Below, in pieces: positions 34,570 to 43,028 of a stretch of DNA of 64,000 nucleotides. The DNA comes from Streptomyces coeruleorubidus (lineage in GTDB: Bacteria > Actinomycetota > Actinomycetes > Streptomycetales > Streptomycetaceae), in assembly GCF_008705135.1 (NCBI RefSeq), contig NZ_CP023694.1:4817001-4881000 (forward strand), read 5' to 3'. The translations under genes and the position numbers were made by a program. The notes under the pieces were generated by a model that made no database searches, had not been told where the DNA came from, and saw only the letters and a list, made by a program, of their open reading frames with translations. Numbering within the stretch: position 1 is the stretch's first letter; each line of letters begins with the position of its first letter.

Positions 34570-36081
34570 ATGGACGCTCGCAATCCGCGGCGCTGGTGGA
34601 TCCTGATCGTGCTGTGCCTGAGCACGCTGGTGCTGGTCGTCGACAACATGGCGCTGACGGTCGCCGTGCCCGCGCTGACGGAGGACCTGGGGGCGAGTGC
34701 CCAGGACATGCAGTGGATCCTCGACTCCTACACCCTGGTCTTCGCCGGGCTGCTGCTGACCTCGGGAAGTCTGGGGGACCGGTTCGGCCGCCGGAAGGTG
34801 ATGCTGGTCGGGCTGTTGCTGTTCGGGGCGGCGTCGCTGGGGGCGGTGTTCTGTTCCAGTCCTGGTGAGCTGATCGCGGTGCGGATCGCGATGGGGGTCG
34901 GCGGGGCGCTGATCATGCCGTCGACGCTGTCGATCCTGATCACGGTCTTCGACGAGGACGAGCGGCCCAAGGCGATGGCGGCGTGGGGTTCGGTGTCGAT
35001 GCTGGGGCTGGTCGGCAGTCCGGTCCTCGGCGGTGTGCTGATCGACCACTTCGCCTGGCAGGCGATCTTCCTGATCAACGTGCCGATCGTCGCCCTGGCG
35101 CTGCTGGCCGGTGTGCTGCTGATGCCGGAGTCGAAGGCGCCCTGGCAGAAGCCGGACCCGCTGGGCGCGGTGCTGTCGGCGGTGGGCATGACGGCCCTGG
35201 TGTGGTGGATCATCGAGATCCCGCAGCACGGCGCGTTCGGCGGCCGTTCCCTCCTCGTCCTGGGTGTCGCGGTGGTGGCCCTGGCCGGCTTCGTGGTCTG
35301 GGAGAACGTCACCCGCTCGCCGATGGTCCCGCTGGTCCTCTTCAAGCACCGTAACTTCAGCGGGGGTTCGCTCTCGCTGGCGCTCGTCCAGATCGGCAAC
35401 GCCGGCCTGCTGCTGGTCCTGACCCAGTACCTCCAGTTCGTCCTCGGCTGGTCCGCGGTCAAGGCGGGTCTGGCCTTCCTGCCGCTGGCGGTGGCCGCGC
35501 TGGCCGGTAACGCGGCCGGGGCGCAGCTCGCGGTGAAGGTGGGCAACCGGTTCGTCATCCTCGCCGGAATGCTGCTGATGGCCGCCTCCTTCGGGCTGCT
35601 GACCACGCTCACTGCCGACAGCGGCTTCACGGTCCCGGCCGTGGCGCTCGGGATCCTGGGCCTGGGGGCCGGTCTGGCGATGCCGGCCGCGGTCGCCGCC
35701 CTGATGAGCACGATCCCGGAGGAGAAGGCGGGCGTCGGCTCTGCCCTCAACGACACCATCCAGCAGTCGGGTACCGCCCTCGGCATCGCGATCCTCGGCG
35801 CGCTGCTCTCCGGTGGCTACACGGACCAGATGCCGGCCGGCGCTCCGGAGCAGGCCAGGGAGTCCATCGGCGGGGCCCTGGCGGTCGCGGGCGGCGACAC
35901 GGGCCTGGTGCGGGCGGCCCGGGAGGCCTTCACCGCCTCGATGTCGACGACCTTCACGATCAGCGCGATCGGTGTCCTGGCCGCGGCGGTCGTGGCCACG
36001 CTGGTGATGCGGGACCGCAAGCCCGAGACCGAGCCCGAGCCCGCCCGGGAAGGGAGCGAGGAGACCGAGCTGGTCGCCTGA
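34570..36081 (+). CDS. MFS drug exporter, DHA2 (EmrB/QacA) family
   Basis: 503 residues from the ATG at 34570 (AGGAGGGG upstream). Fourteen hydrophobic segments are expected for DHA2 and roughly that many are visible. TM1 has LVLVVDNMALTVAVPALTEDLG, loop 2-3 has GSLGDRFGRRKVMLVG, and motif C-like is GSPVLGGVLIDHFAWQAIFLINVP. The latter is highly typical of EmrB/QacA proton-drug antiporters. The tail is acidic. Controlled presumably by the divergent TetR-type gene. A hairpin follows. Confidence 0.93.
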   Translation: MDARNPRRWWILIVLCLSTLVLVVDNMALTVAVPALTEDLGASAQDMQWILDSYTLVFAGLLLTSGSLGDRFGRRKVMLVGLLLFGAASLGAVFCSSPGELIAVRIAMGVGGALIMPSTLSILITVFDEDERPKAMAAWGSVSMLGLVGSPVLGGVLIDHFAWQAIFLINVPIVALALLAGVLLMPESKAPWQKPDPLGAVLSAVGMTALVWWIIEIPQHGAFGGRSLLVLGVAVVALAGFVVWENVTRSPMVPLVLFKHRNFSGGSLSLALVQIGNAGLLLVLTQYLQFVLGWSAVKAGLAFLPLAVAALAGNAAGAQLAVKVGNRFVILAGMLLMAASFGLLTTLTADSGFTVPAVALGILGLGAGLAMPAAVAALMSTIPEEKAGVGSALNDTIQQSGTALGIAILGALLSGGYTDQMPAGAPEQARESIGGALAVAGGDTGLVRAAREAFTASMSTTFTISAIGVLAAAVVATLVMRDRKPETEPEPAREGSEETELVA

Positions 36082-36096
36082 CGCGGACGTACGAAC

Positions 36097-36129
36097 AGGC
36101 CGGTACCCCGAGCGCGGGGGTGCCGGTCT
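36097..36129 (+). terminator. 13-bp hairpin after the MFS gene
   Basis: Arms 36097-36109 and 36117-36129 pair with two G-T wobbles and a 7-nt loop. The right arm ends in CTTTC. Confidence 0.75.
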
Positions 36130-36255
36130 TTCGCCGTGCCGGTGTCCCGTGGTTCGCTGCGCCGTCGCCCGGGAATGCCCACCCGGTTTTCTCTGTTTGG
36201 GGTGGCAAGAAGTTCAACGCTCAACTAAACTGGGCGTACACGAGGAGGAACCGAC

Positions 36256-37233
36256 ATGCCTGCTGTGACCGTCGAGAACCCGCTGACGCTGCCCCGCGTG
36301 ACCGCGCCTGCCGACGCCGTGGCACGTCCCGTGCTCGCCGTCACGACCGCTCCGAGCGGTTTCGAGGGTGAGGGCTTCCCGGTGCGCCGGGCGTTCGCGG
36401 GGATCAACTACCGCCACCTCGACCCGTTCATCATGATGGACCAGATGGGCGAGGTGGAGTACGCGCCGGGCGAGCCCAAGGGCACGCCGTGGCACCCGCA
36501 CCGCGGCTTCGAGACCGTCACGTACATCATCGACGGGATCTTCGACCACCAGGACTCCAACGGCGGTGGCGGCACCATCACCGACGGGGACACCCAGTGG
36601 ATGACCGCGGGCTCGGGCCTGCTGCACATCGAGGCGCCACCGGAGCATCTCGTCATGTCCGGCGGGCTCTTCCACGGCCTCCAGCTGTGGGTGAACCTCC
36701 CGGCCAGGGACAAGATGATGGCCCCGCGCTACCAGGACATCCGCGGCGGCTCGGTCCAGCTCCTCAGCACCCCCGACGGCGGCGCGCTGCTGCGTGTCAT
36801 CGCCGGTGAACTGGACGGGCACGCGGGCCCCGGCATCACCCACACCCCGATCACGATGGTCCACGCGACCCTCGCCCCGGGTGCGGAGCTCACCCTGCCG
36901 TGGCGCGAGGACTTCAACGGCCTGGCGTACGTGCTGGCCGGGCGCGGCAGCGTCGGCACCGAGCGCCGCCCGGTCCACATGGGCCAGACCGCCGTCTTCG
37001 GCGCCGGATCCTCGCTGACCGTCCGCGCGGACGAGAAGCAGGACTCCCACACGCCGGACCTGGAGGTCGTCCTGCTCGGCGGGCAGCCGATCCGTGAGCC
37101 CATGGCCCACTACGGCCCGTTCGTGATGAACACCAAGGAAGAACTCATGCAGGCCTTCGAGGACTTCCAGAAGGGCCGGCTGGGCACGGTCCCGGCGGTG
37201 CACGGGATGACCGCGAGCGGACCGCAGGACTGA
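36256..37233 (+). CDS. Pirin family protein
   Basis: 325 residues; ATG preceded by GGAGGAACCGAC. The double-cupin pirin fold is clear: RHLDPFIMMDQMGEVEYAPGE, PWHPHRGFETVTYIIDG with the metal His pair, GDTQWMTAGSGLLHIEAPPEH with the third His and the Glu, and GGLFHGLQLWVNLP. Pirins bind iron and some have quercetinase-like activity; the role in Streptomyces is unsettled. The gene contains the phiC31-type attB (36442-36501), as in S. coelicolor where that attB lies in a pirin-like gene, and the gene is uninterrupted here. Confidence 0.94.
   Translation: MPAVTVENPLTLPRVTAPADAVARPVLAVTTAPSGFEGEGFPVRRAFAGINYRHLDPFIMMDQMGEVEYAPGEPKGTPWHPHRGFETVTYIIDGIFDHQDSNGGGGTITDGDTQWMTAGSGLLHIEAPPEHLVMSGGLFHGLQLWVNLPARDKMMAPRYQDIRGGSVQLLSTPDGGALLRVIAGELDGHAGPGITHTPITMVHATLAPGAELTLPWREDFNGLAYVLAGRGSVGTERRPVHMGQTAVFGAGSSLTVRADEKQDSHTPDLEVVLLGGQPIREPMAHYGPFVMNTKEELMQAFEDFQKGRLGTVPAVHGMTASGPQD
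36442..36501 (-). other. attB: phiC31-type attB attachment site, unoccupied
   Basis: Read on the minus strand, this 60-bp stretch begins GTGCGGGTGCCACGGCGTGC and ends CACCTCGCCCATCTG. Compared with the phiC31 attB as I remember it, four bases differ. The central crossover dinucleotide TT (within GCCCTTGGGC; bases 36478-36479) is preserved. The pirin frame through it is intact, so no prophage occupies it. Confidence 0.88.
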
Positions 37234-37249
37234 CGCCGGTGTCGTACGG

Positions 37250-37610
37250 GGGGCGCCGCACGCGCGACGCCCCTCCATCGGCCCTGGTGCCGTGCGTTCT
37301 CCGCCGGGGCGGTCCCGCATGCGCGGAGCCCGTGAGCCGGCTGCCGCCGGCGACGCCCACGCCCGGCCCGGGCTGGTCGTCCCGTGGGGGCCGGCGGCGG
37401 CCTCGACGTCCTTGTCGCCGATGGCGCCGAGCCCGCGAGTCCGCTGCCGACGGCCACGCCCTGGCCGGGCGGGCGGTGGTCCGCAAGGTTCTTGCCGGTG
37501 ACGGCGCTGAGCCGGCGAGTCCGCTGCCGTTGCCGACGCCCATGCCCTGGCCGGGTTGGTCGTCCCGTGGGGGCGGGCGGCGGTCCGCAAGGTCCGTGTC
37601 GGCCACGACG
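37250..37610 (-). repeat. About three imperfect tandem copies of a ~105-bp GC-rich unit in a 476-bp gene-free stretch
   Basis: No gene is credible between 37234 and 37709. On the minus strand the blocks ACCTTGCGGACC, CACGGGACGACCA, CCGGCCAGGGC, GGCGTCGGCA and GCAGCGGACTCGC recur in the same order two or three times with small changes. Several reading frames stay open only because of the GC bias. Confidence 0.6.
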
Positions 37611-37709
37611 TGACATGAACCGGCGGTCGGGCCGACGGCGCTGACGCCCCGTCACCCGGGCGGGCCTTTCCGGCGGGACGGTCCGGCCCGGGCATGGTCG
37701 GGTGGAGGC

Positions 37710-38804
37710 GTGCAGGACTCCGACCCGACCGCTGACGGACCCAGGCCGCTCCTCCCGGACCCCCTCCGGCGGCTCGCCGCCTGGTGCGCGCTCCTCCTGC
37801 TCGTGTCCGGAGTCGTCTACGTCGGGATCCGGCTGTGCGACGAGTTCCGGACCGCCGTCGTGCCCGTGCTGCTCGCGCTGCTCGGGACGGCCCTGCTCGG
37901 GCCCCTGCACCGGCGGCTGGTGAAGACCGGGGTGCAGCGGTCGGTCGCGGCCGGGCTCACCTGCGTCGCCGTCGTGGCCGTGGTCGGCGGGGCCGTGTAC
38001 ATCGTGGTCGCCGCGCTCATCGACACGGGCGACGAGATCGTCGCCTCGCTCAGGCAGGCAGCCCGGGGCATCTCCGAGCACTTCGGGGCGGCCGGGACCT
38101 CGCTGGACGACCTGGCCTCCAACGCCCGGCAACTTTTGGGCAAGTTCGGCGGCTCCGCCGCCTCCGGCGTGATCAGCGGGGTCAGCGTGGTCGGCGAGAC
38201 CATCGCCATGGCCGTGCTCGCGCTGCTGCTCGTCTTCTTCTTCCTGCGCGACTCCGACAAGGCCGCCGGGACGCTGCGGGCCCTGTCCCCGCGTGGCTCG
38301 GCCGACACCCTGGAGGCCATGGCGCGACGGGCCTTCCACGCCGTCGAGGGCTTCATGCGCGGCACCACCTTCATCGCGCTCATCGACGCGCTCTGCATCA
38401 CCGTCGGACTGCTCGTCCTCGACGTGCCCGGGGCGGCCGGGCTGGGGGCGCTGGTCTTCGTCGGCGCCTACATCCCCTACCTCGGCGCTTTCATCTCGGG
38501 AGCCGTTGCCGTGCTGGTCGCGCTCGCCGACCGGGGGTTCGTCATCGCGCTGTGGGTGCTCGGGGTGGTGCTCGCGGTGCAGGTGCTGGAAGGACACGTG
38601 CTCCAGCCGGCGATCCAGAGCCGGACCGTGCAGATGCACCCGGCGGTGGTGATGGTGGCGATCACGGCCGGGGCGTCGGTGGCCGGAGTGCTCGGCATGC
38701 TGCTCGCCGTGCCGCTCACCGCGGCCGCCTTCGGCGTCCTCCAGGAGCTCCGCACCCGCTACGGGGACCAGGAGCCGTCGCCCGAGCCGTCCACGGACTC
38801 GTAG
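37710..38804 (+). CDS. AI-2E family transporter (PerM-type permease)
   Basis: 364 residues from the GTG at 37710 (GGTGGAGG one base upstream). About seven or eight hydrophobic segments have the AI-2E/PerM pattern, including LALLLVFFFLRDSDKAAGTLRAL and the C-terminal GAYIPYLGAFISGAVAVLVAL...LEGHVLQPAIQSRTVQMHPAVVMVAITAGASVAGVLGMLLAVPL. Members export small molecules or ions, such as autoinducer-2 or Na+/H+ exchange; the substrate is unknown. The last 46 bp overlap the convergent SpoIIE gene. Confidence 0.92.
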   Translation: MQDSDPTADGPRPLLPDPLRRLAAWCALLLLVSGVVYVGIRLCDEFRTAVVPVLLALLGTALLGPLHRRLVKTGVQRSVAAGLTCVAVVAVVGGAVYIVVAALIDTGDEIVASLRQAARGISEHFGAAGTSLDDLASNARQLLGKFGGSAASGVISGVSVVGETIAMAVLALLLVFFFLRDSDKAAGTLRALSPRGSADTLEAMARRAFHAVEGFMRGTTFIALIDALCITVGLLVLDVPGAAGLGALVFVGAYIPYLGAFISGAVAVLVALADRGFVIALWVLGVVLAVQVLEGHVLQPAIQSRTVQMHPAVVMVAITAGASVAGVLGMLLAVPLTAAAFGVLQELRTRYGDQEPSPEPSTDS

Positions 38805-40897
38805 AGCTCGAACCAGATGCTCTTGCCCTCGCCGCGCGGGTCCACCCCCCAGGCGTGCGCGAGCAGTTCCATCAGCACCAGGCCGCGGCCGGAGGACGCC
38901 AGCACCCCGGGTCTGCGCTTGTGCGGCAGGTCGTCACCGGCGTCGGTGACCTCGATCCGCAGCCGCCGCTCACCCACCTGGCCGGTGATCTCGGCGACGA
39001 GCAGCGCGTCGGAGTCGGTGTGCACGAGGACGTTCGTCAGCAGCTCGGACAGCAGCAGTACCGCCGAGTCGACCTGGTCCGGGGAGGCCCAGTCGTGCAA
39101 CAGCTCGCGCAGTTGCTGCCGGGCCACCGCGACCCGCTCGGGCTCGGCCTGCGCGACCGTCAGCATCGTGCGCCGCACGGGGGCCGGCACGAGCACGGTG
39201 TCGCCGCAGCCGCAGCCCTCGCCCTCCCGGCACAGCAGCAACAGCGCGATGTCGTCCTCGCGGCGGTCGGCCAGCGGGCCGGTGGTGTGGTGCGACGACG
39301 GCCCGTGCACGGCCTGCACCAGGGTGTCGGCGAGTTCCTCCAGGTCGCCCTTGTGGTCCTCCAGGATCGCGCGCAGCCGCCGCCAGCCGGAGTCCAGGTC
39401 GTGGCCGCCGGTCTCGATCAGGCCGTCCGTGCAGATCAGCATGGTCTCGCCGGACTCCAGGGCGAGCCGGGTCGTGGGGTAGTCGGCGTCCGGGTCGATG
39501 CCCAGGGGCAGGCCGCCCGACGTCGGCCGCGTCAGCACCGTCCCGTCGGCCATCCGGATCGCCGGGTCCGGATGCCCGGCCCGGGCGATGTCCAGCACGC
39601 CGGTCGTCGGGTCGACCTCCACGTACACACAGGTCGCGAAGCGCGGGTCGAAGGGGTCCTCGTCGCTGATGCCGTGCAGGAAGCGGGAGGCGCGGGAGAG
39701 GACGGCGTCGGGGCGGTGGCCCTCGGAGGCATAGGCGCGCAGGGCGATGCGGAGCTGGCCCATCAGGCCCGCCGCCCGCACGTCATGGCCCTGCACATCA
39801 CCGATGACCAGCGCGAACCGCCCGCTGGGCAGCGGGATCACGTCGTACCAGTCGCCGCCGACCTGGAGGCCGCCGCCGGTGGGGACGTAGCGGGCGGCGA
39901 CGCTCATGCCCGGGATGCGCTGCGGGCCGAGCCTCGGCAGCATCGTGCGCTGGAGTCCGTCGGTCAGCGCCCGCTCGCTCTCGGCGACGCCGGCCCGGGT
40001 CAGTGCCTGTGCCAGCATCCGCGCCACGGTGGCCAGCACCGACCGCTCGTCCGGGGTGAAGGCGACCGGGTAGGTGAAGGCCGCCATCCACGCGCCCATC
40101 GTGCGGCCGGCCACGGTCAGTGGAAGGAACGCCCAGGACCGGCGGCCGAAGCGCTCGGCGAGCGGCCAGGTCAGCGGGTAGCGGGCCTTGTACTGCTCGG
40201 GGGAGGACAGGTACACCGCCCGGCCGGTCCGCACCACCTCGGCGGCCGGATAGTCCGTGTCCAGCGCCATGTCGGAGAACGGGCTGTCGTCACCCTGCTG
40301 CTGCCCGTGGTGCCCGATGATGGTCAGCCGGTCGCCCTCCACGCCGAACACCGCCAGCCCGTCCGGTGAGAACCCGGGCATCGACAGATTGGCCGTGACC
40401 CGCAGGACCTCGTGCGTGGAGCGCGCCTCGGCCAGCGCCCGGCCCGCGTCCAGCAGGAACGCCTCCCGGGAGCGCCGCCAGTCGCCCGTGACCGCGCTGC
40501 GCCCGGCCGGGGTGCCCGGTGTGGGCTCGGTGACCTCCTGGAGGGTGCCGATCATCCGGTACGCCTTACGGGCCCGGTCGAAGGACGGCTTGGAGCGGCT
40601 GCGGACGACCCGGACGATGCGGCCCTGCTCGTCCATGATCCGGACCCTTACCTCGGCGAGGGTGCCCTCGGCGACGGCGAGCTGGATCACGCCGGTGATC
40701 TCGTTCCAGTCGACGGGGTGAAGCCGGGCCCGGGCCTGGGCCTCCGTAAGGCTGACCTGTTCGGCGGGCAGCCCGAGCAACCGTGCCGCCTCGGCGTCGA
40801 CCGTGACCAGCCCGGTGGCGGTGTCCCAGTGCCACAGGCCGGTCGCGAGGGCTGCGAGAGCCTCCTCCACGGCGGGCAGGGGCTCGTCAGTGCGCAT
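38759..40897 (-). CDS. PAS-GAF-SpoIIE phosphatase with C-terminal anti-sigma-type ATPase domain
   Basis: 712 residues. Order: PAS-like (about 10-125, GLWHWDTATGLVTVDAEAARLLGL), GAF (about 150-305), SpoIIE/PP2C phosphatase (about 320-545, with GGDWYDVIPLPSGRFALVIGDVQGHD and CTDGLIE for metal binding), then an HATPase_c module like RsbW/SpoIIAB (LLLSELLTNVLVHT, SSGRGLVLMELLAHAWG). Such multi-domain proteins combine the phosphatase and kinase arms of partner-switching that control sigma factors. There are many in Streptomyces; its partner is not in the window. It overlaps the convergent AI-2E gene by 46 bp. Confidence 0.92.
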   Translation of the reverse strand: MRTDEPLPAVEEALAALATGLWHWDTATGLVTVDAEAARLLGLPAEQVSLTEAQARARLHPVDWNEITGVIQLAVAEGTLAEVRVRIMDEQGRIVRVVRSRSKPSFDRARKAYRMIGTLQEVTEPTPGTPAGRSAVTGDWRRSREAFLLDAGRALAEARSTHEVLRVTANLSMPGFSPDGLAVFGVEGDRLTIIGHHGQQQGDDSPFSDMALDTDYPAAEVVRTGRAVYLSSPEQYKARYPLTWPLAERFGRRSWAFLPLTVAGRTMGAWMAAFTYPVAFTPDERSVLATVARMLAQALTRAGVAESERALTDGLQRTMLPRLGPQRIPGMSVAARYVPTGGGLQVGGDWYDVIPLPSGRFALVIGDVQGHDVRAAGLMGQLRIALRAYASEGHRPDAVLSRASRFLHGISDEDPFDPRFATCVYVEVDPTTGVLDIARAGHPDPAIRMADGTVLTRPTSGGLPLGIDPDADYPTTRLALESGETMLICTDGLIETGGHDLDSGWRRLRAILEDHKGDLEELADTLVQAVHGPSSHHTTGPLADRREDDIALLLLCREGEGCGCGDTVLVPAPVRRTMLTVAQAEPERVAVARQQLRELLHDWASPDQVDSAVLLLSELLTNVLVHTDSDALLVAEITGQVGERRLRIEVTDAGDDLPHKRRPGVLASSGRGLVLMELLAHAWGVDPRGEGKSIWFELYESVDGSGDGSWSP

Positions 40898-41005
40898 TGA
40901 CCTACTTTAAGAAGAGGCGATCGAACACTGCCACCGATGAGGGAAGTGTGCTCGATCGTTAACTGAGGAGAGCCGATCTTCGCCTGGCCGGTACGCTGGG
41001 GACCA

Positions 41006-41019
41006 GTTTCACGTGAAAC
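41006..41019. other. parS: parS site (ParB binding), perfect 14-bp palindrome
   Basis: GTTTCACGTGAAAC is identical to the Streptomyces parS consensus as I know it. It lies in the intergenic region 36 bp upstream of aspS. In Streptomyces parS sites cluster around oriC, where ParB assembles for chromosome segregation, which places this window in the core. Confidence 0.9.
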
Positions 41020-41054
41020 ACAGACCCCGATCAGCGAAGACTGGATGAACGACG

Positions 41055-42818
41055 ATGCATCGGTACAGGTCCCACACCTGCGGCGAGCTCCGCTCCTCTG
41101 ACGTCGGTACCGACGTCCGGCTGAGTGGCTGGCTGCACAATCGGCGCGACCTGGGCGGCATCCTCTTCATCGATCTGCGCGACCACTACGGCATCACGCA
41201 GCTCGTGGCCCGTCCCGGCACGCCCGCCTACGAGGCCCTCGACAAGCTCTCCAAGGAGTCGACCGTCCGCGTCGACGGCAAGGTCGTCTCCCGGGGCGCC
41301 GAGAACATCAACCCCGAGCTGCCGACCGGTGAGGTCGAGGTCGAGGTCGGCGAGGTGGAACTGCTCGGCGCGGCCGCCCCGCTGCCCTTCACGATCAACG
41401 CCGAGGACGGGGTCAACGAGGAGCGGCGCCTGGAGTACCGCTTCCTCGACCTGCGCCGCGAGCGCATGCACCGCAACATCATGCTGCGCACGGCGGTCAT
41501 CTCGGCGATCCGCCACAAGATGACGGCCCTCGGCTTCAACGAGATGGCGACGCCGATCCTCTCCGCGACCTCCCCCGAGGGCGCCCGCGACTTCGTCGTC
41601 CCGTCCCGCCTGCACCCGGGCAAGTTCTACGCCCTCCCGCAGGCGCCCCAGCAGTTCAAGCAGCTGCTGATGATCTCCGGGTTCGACCGCTACTTCCAGA
41701 TCGCGCCCTGCTTCCGTGACGAGGACGCGCGCGCCGACCGCTCGCCGGGCGAGTTCTACCAGCTCGACGTCGAGATGAGCTTCGTCGAGCAGGAGGACGT
41801 CTTCCAGCCCGTCGAGAAGCTGATGACCGAGCTCTTCGAGGAGTTCGGCGGCGGCCGCCACGTCACCTCGCCGTTCCCGCGGATCCCGTTCCGCGAGGCG
41901 ATGCTGAAGTACGGCTCCGACAAGCCCGACCTGCGCGCCCAGCTCGAACTCGTCGACATCACCGACATCTTCGAGGGCTCGGAGTTCAAGGCGTTCGCCG
42001 GCAAGCACGTGCGCGCCCTGCCGGTGCCGGACGTCTCGGGCCAGCCCCGCAAGTTCTTCGACCAGCTCGGTGACTACGCCGTCTCGCAGGGCGCCAAGGG
42101 CCTGGCCTGGGTCCGCGTCGCCGAGGACGGCTCCCTCACCGGCCCGATCGCGAAGTTCCTCACCGAGGACAACGTCGCCGAGCTGACCAAGCGCCTGTCG
42201 CTGGCCGCCGGCCACGCGGTGTTCTTCGGCGCGGGCGAGTTCGACGAGGTCTCCAAGATCATGGGCGCGGTGCGGGTGGAAGCCGCCAAGCGTGCCGGGC
42301 ACTTCGAGGAGAACGTCTTCCGGTTCTGCTGGATCGTCGACTTCCCGATGTACGAGAAGGACGAGGAGACCGGCGCGATCGACTTCTCGCACAACCCCTT
42401 CTCCATGCCGCAGGGCGGCCTGGAGGCCCTGGAGACCCAGGACCCGCTGGACATCCTCGGCTGGCAGTACGACATCGTCTGCAACGGCGTCGAGCTGTCC
42501 TCCGGCGCGATCCGGAACCACGAGCCGGAGATCATGCTCAAGGCCTTCGAGATCGCCGGGTACGACCGCGAGACGGTCGAGGAGAAGTTCGCCGGCATGC
42601 TGCGCGCCTTCCGCTTCGGCGCCCCGCCGCACGGCGGCATCGCCCCGGGCGTCGACCGCATCGTGATGCTGCTCGCCGACGAGCCCAACATCCGCGAGAC
42701 GATCGCCTTCCCGCTCAACGGCAACGCCCAGGACCTGATGATGGGCGCGCCGACGGAGCTGGAGGAGGCGCGGCTGAAGGAGCTGCACCTGTCGGTGCGC
42801 AAGCCGCAGCCGAAGTAG
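41055..42818 (+). CDS. aspS: Aspartyl-tRNA synthetase
   Basis: 587 residues, the bacterial-type length. The N-terminal OB-fold anticodon-binding domain contains GWLHNRRDLGGILFIDLRDHYG. Class II motifs are complete: motif 1 region RHKMTALGFNEMATPIL, motif 2 FQIAPCFRDEDARADR and motif 3 GGIAPGVDRIVMLL. The GAD insertion domain lies between. It charges tRNA-Asp; whether it is discriminating cannot be told from motifs. A parS site lies in its upstream region and a perfect hairpin follows. Confidence 0.97.
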   Translation: MHRYRSHTCGELRSSDVGTDVRLSGWLHNRRDLGGILFIDLRDHYGITQLVARPGTPAYEALDKLSKESTVRVDGKVVSRGAENINPELPTGEVEVEVGEVELLGAAAPLPFTINAEDGVNEERRLEYRFLDLRRERMHRNIMLRTAVISAIRHKMTALGFNEMATPILSATSPEGARDFVVPSRLHPGKFYALPQAPQQFKQLLMISGFDRYFQIAPCFRDEDARADRSPGEFYQLDVEMSFVEQEDVFQPVEKLMTELFEEFGGGRHVTSPFPRIPFREAMLKYGSDKPDLRAQLELVDITDIFEGSEFKAFAGKHVRALPVPDVSGQPRKFFDQLGDYAVSQGAKGLAWVRVAEDGSLTGPIAKFLTEDNVAELTKRLSLAAGHAVFFGAGEFDEVSKIMGAVRVEAAKRAGHFEENVFRFCWIVDFPMYEKDEETGAIDFSHNPFSMPQGGLEALETQDPLDILGWQYDIVCNGVELSSGAIRNHEPEIMLKAFEIAGYDRETVEEKFAGMLRAFRFGAPPHGGIAPGVDRIVMLLADEPNIRETIAFPLNGNAQDLMMGAPTELEEARLKELHLSVRKPQPK

Positions 42819-42846
42819 GCCTTCGGAGAAGTCGTAAGCGACTGGG

Positions 42847-42878
42847 GTGGCCCGGAACCGGTGTCGGTTCCGGGCCAC
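42847..42878 (+). terminator. Perfect 14-bp hairpin after aspS
   Basis: Arms 42847-42860 and 42865-42878 pair perfectly around a GTGT loop. Confidence 0.88.
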
Positions 42879-42910
42879 TTCCATATCCAGGCGCGTGGCG
42901 CCTGGCTGTC

Positions 42911-43012
42911 GTTCACATACATGTACTTCTGCTCAATCCGTTGACCCGGAACCTGTGCCTCCATATTGTCCCTTCGACAACGCGTACGTGACTGCTGTTC
43001 ACGTATGTGCAC
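42911..43012 (+). promoter_or_regulatory. Promoter of the MFS gene with flanking operator-like repeats
   Basis: TTGACC (42941-42946) and TATTGT (42964-42969) are spaced by 17 bp, a good housekeeping-type promoter. It is flanked by two related 16-mers, GTTCACATACATGTAC (42911-42926) and GTTCACGTATGTGCAC (42997-43012), matching at 12 of 16 positions, each partly palindromic. This suggests one regulator binding on both sides. Confidence 0.6.
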
Positions 43013-43028
43013 ATCGAGGGAGACGACG

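Noticed and set aside
37110..38639. Long minus-strand open frame over the pirin end, repeats and AI-2E gene
   Set aside because: Composition is shadow-like, it covers the antisense of well-supported genes, and the repeat part explains the openness of the frame.
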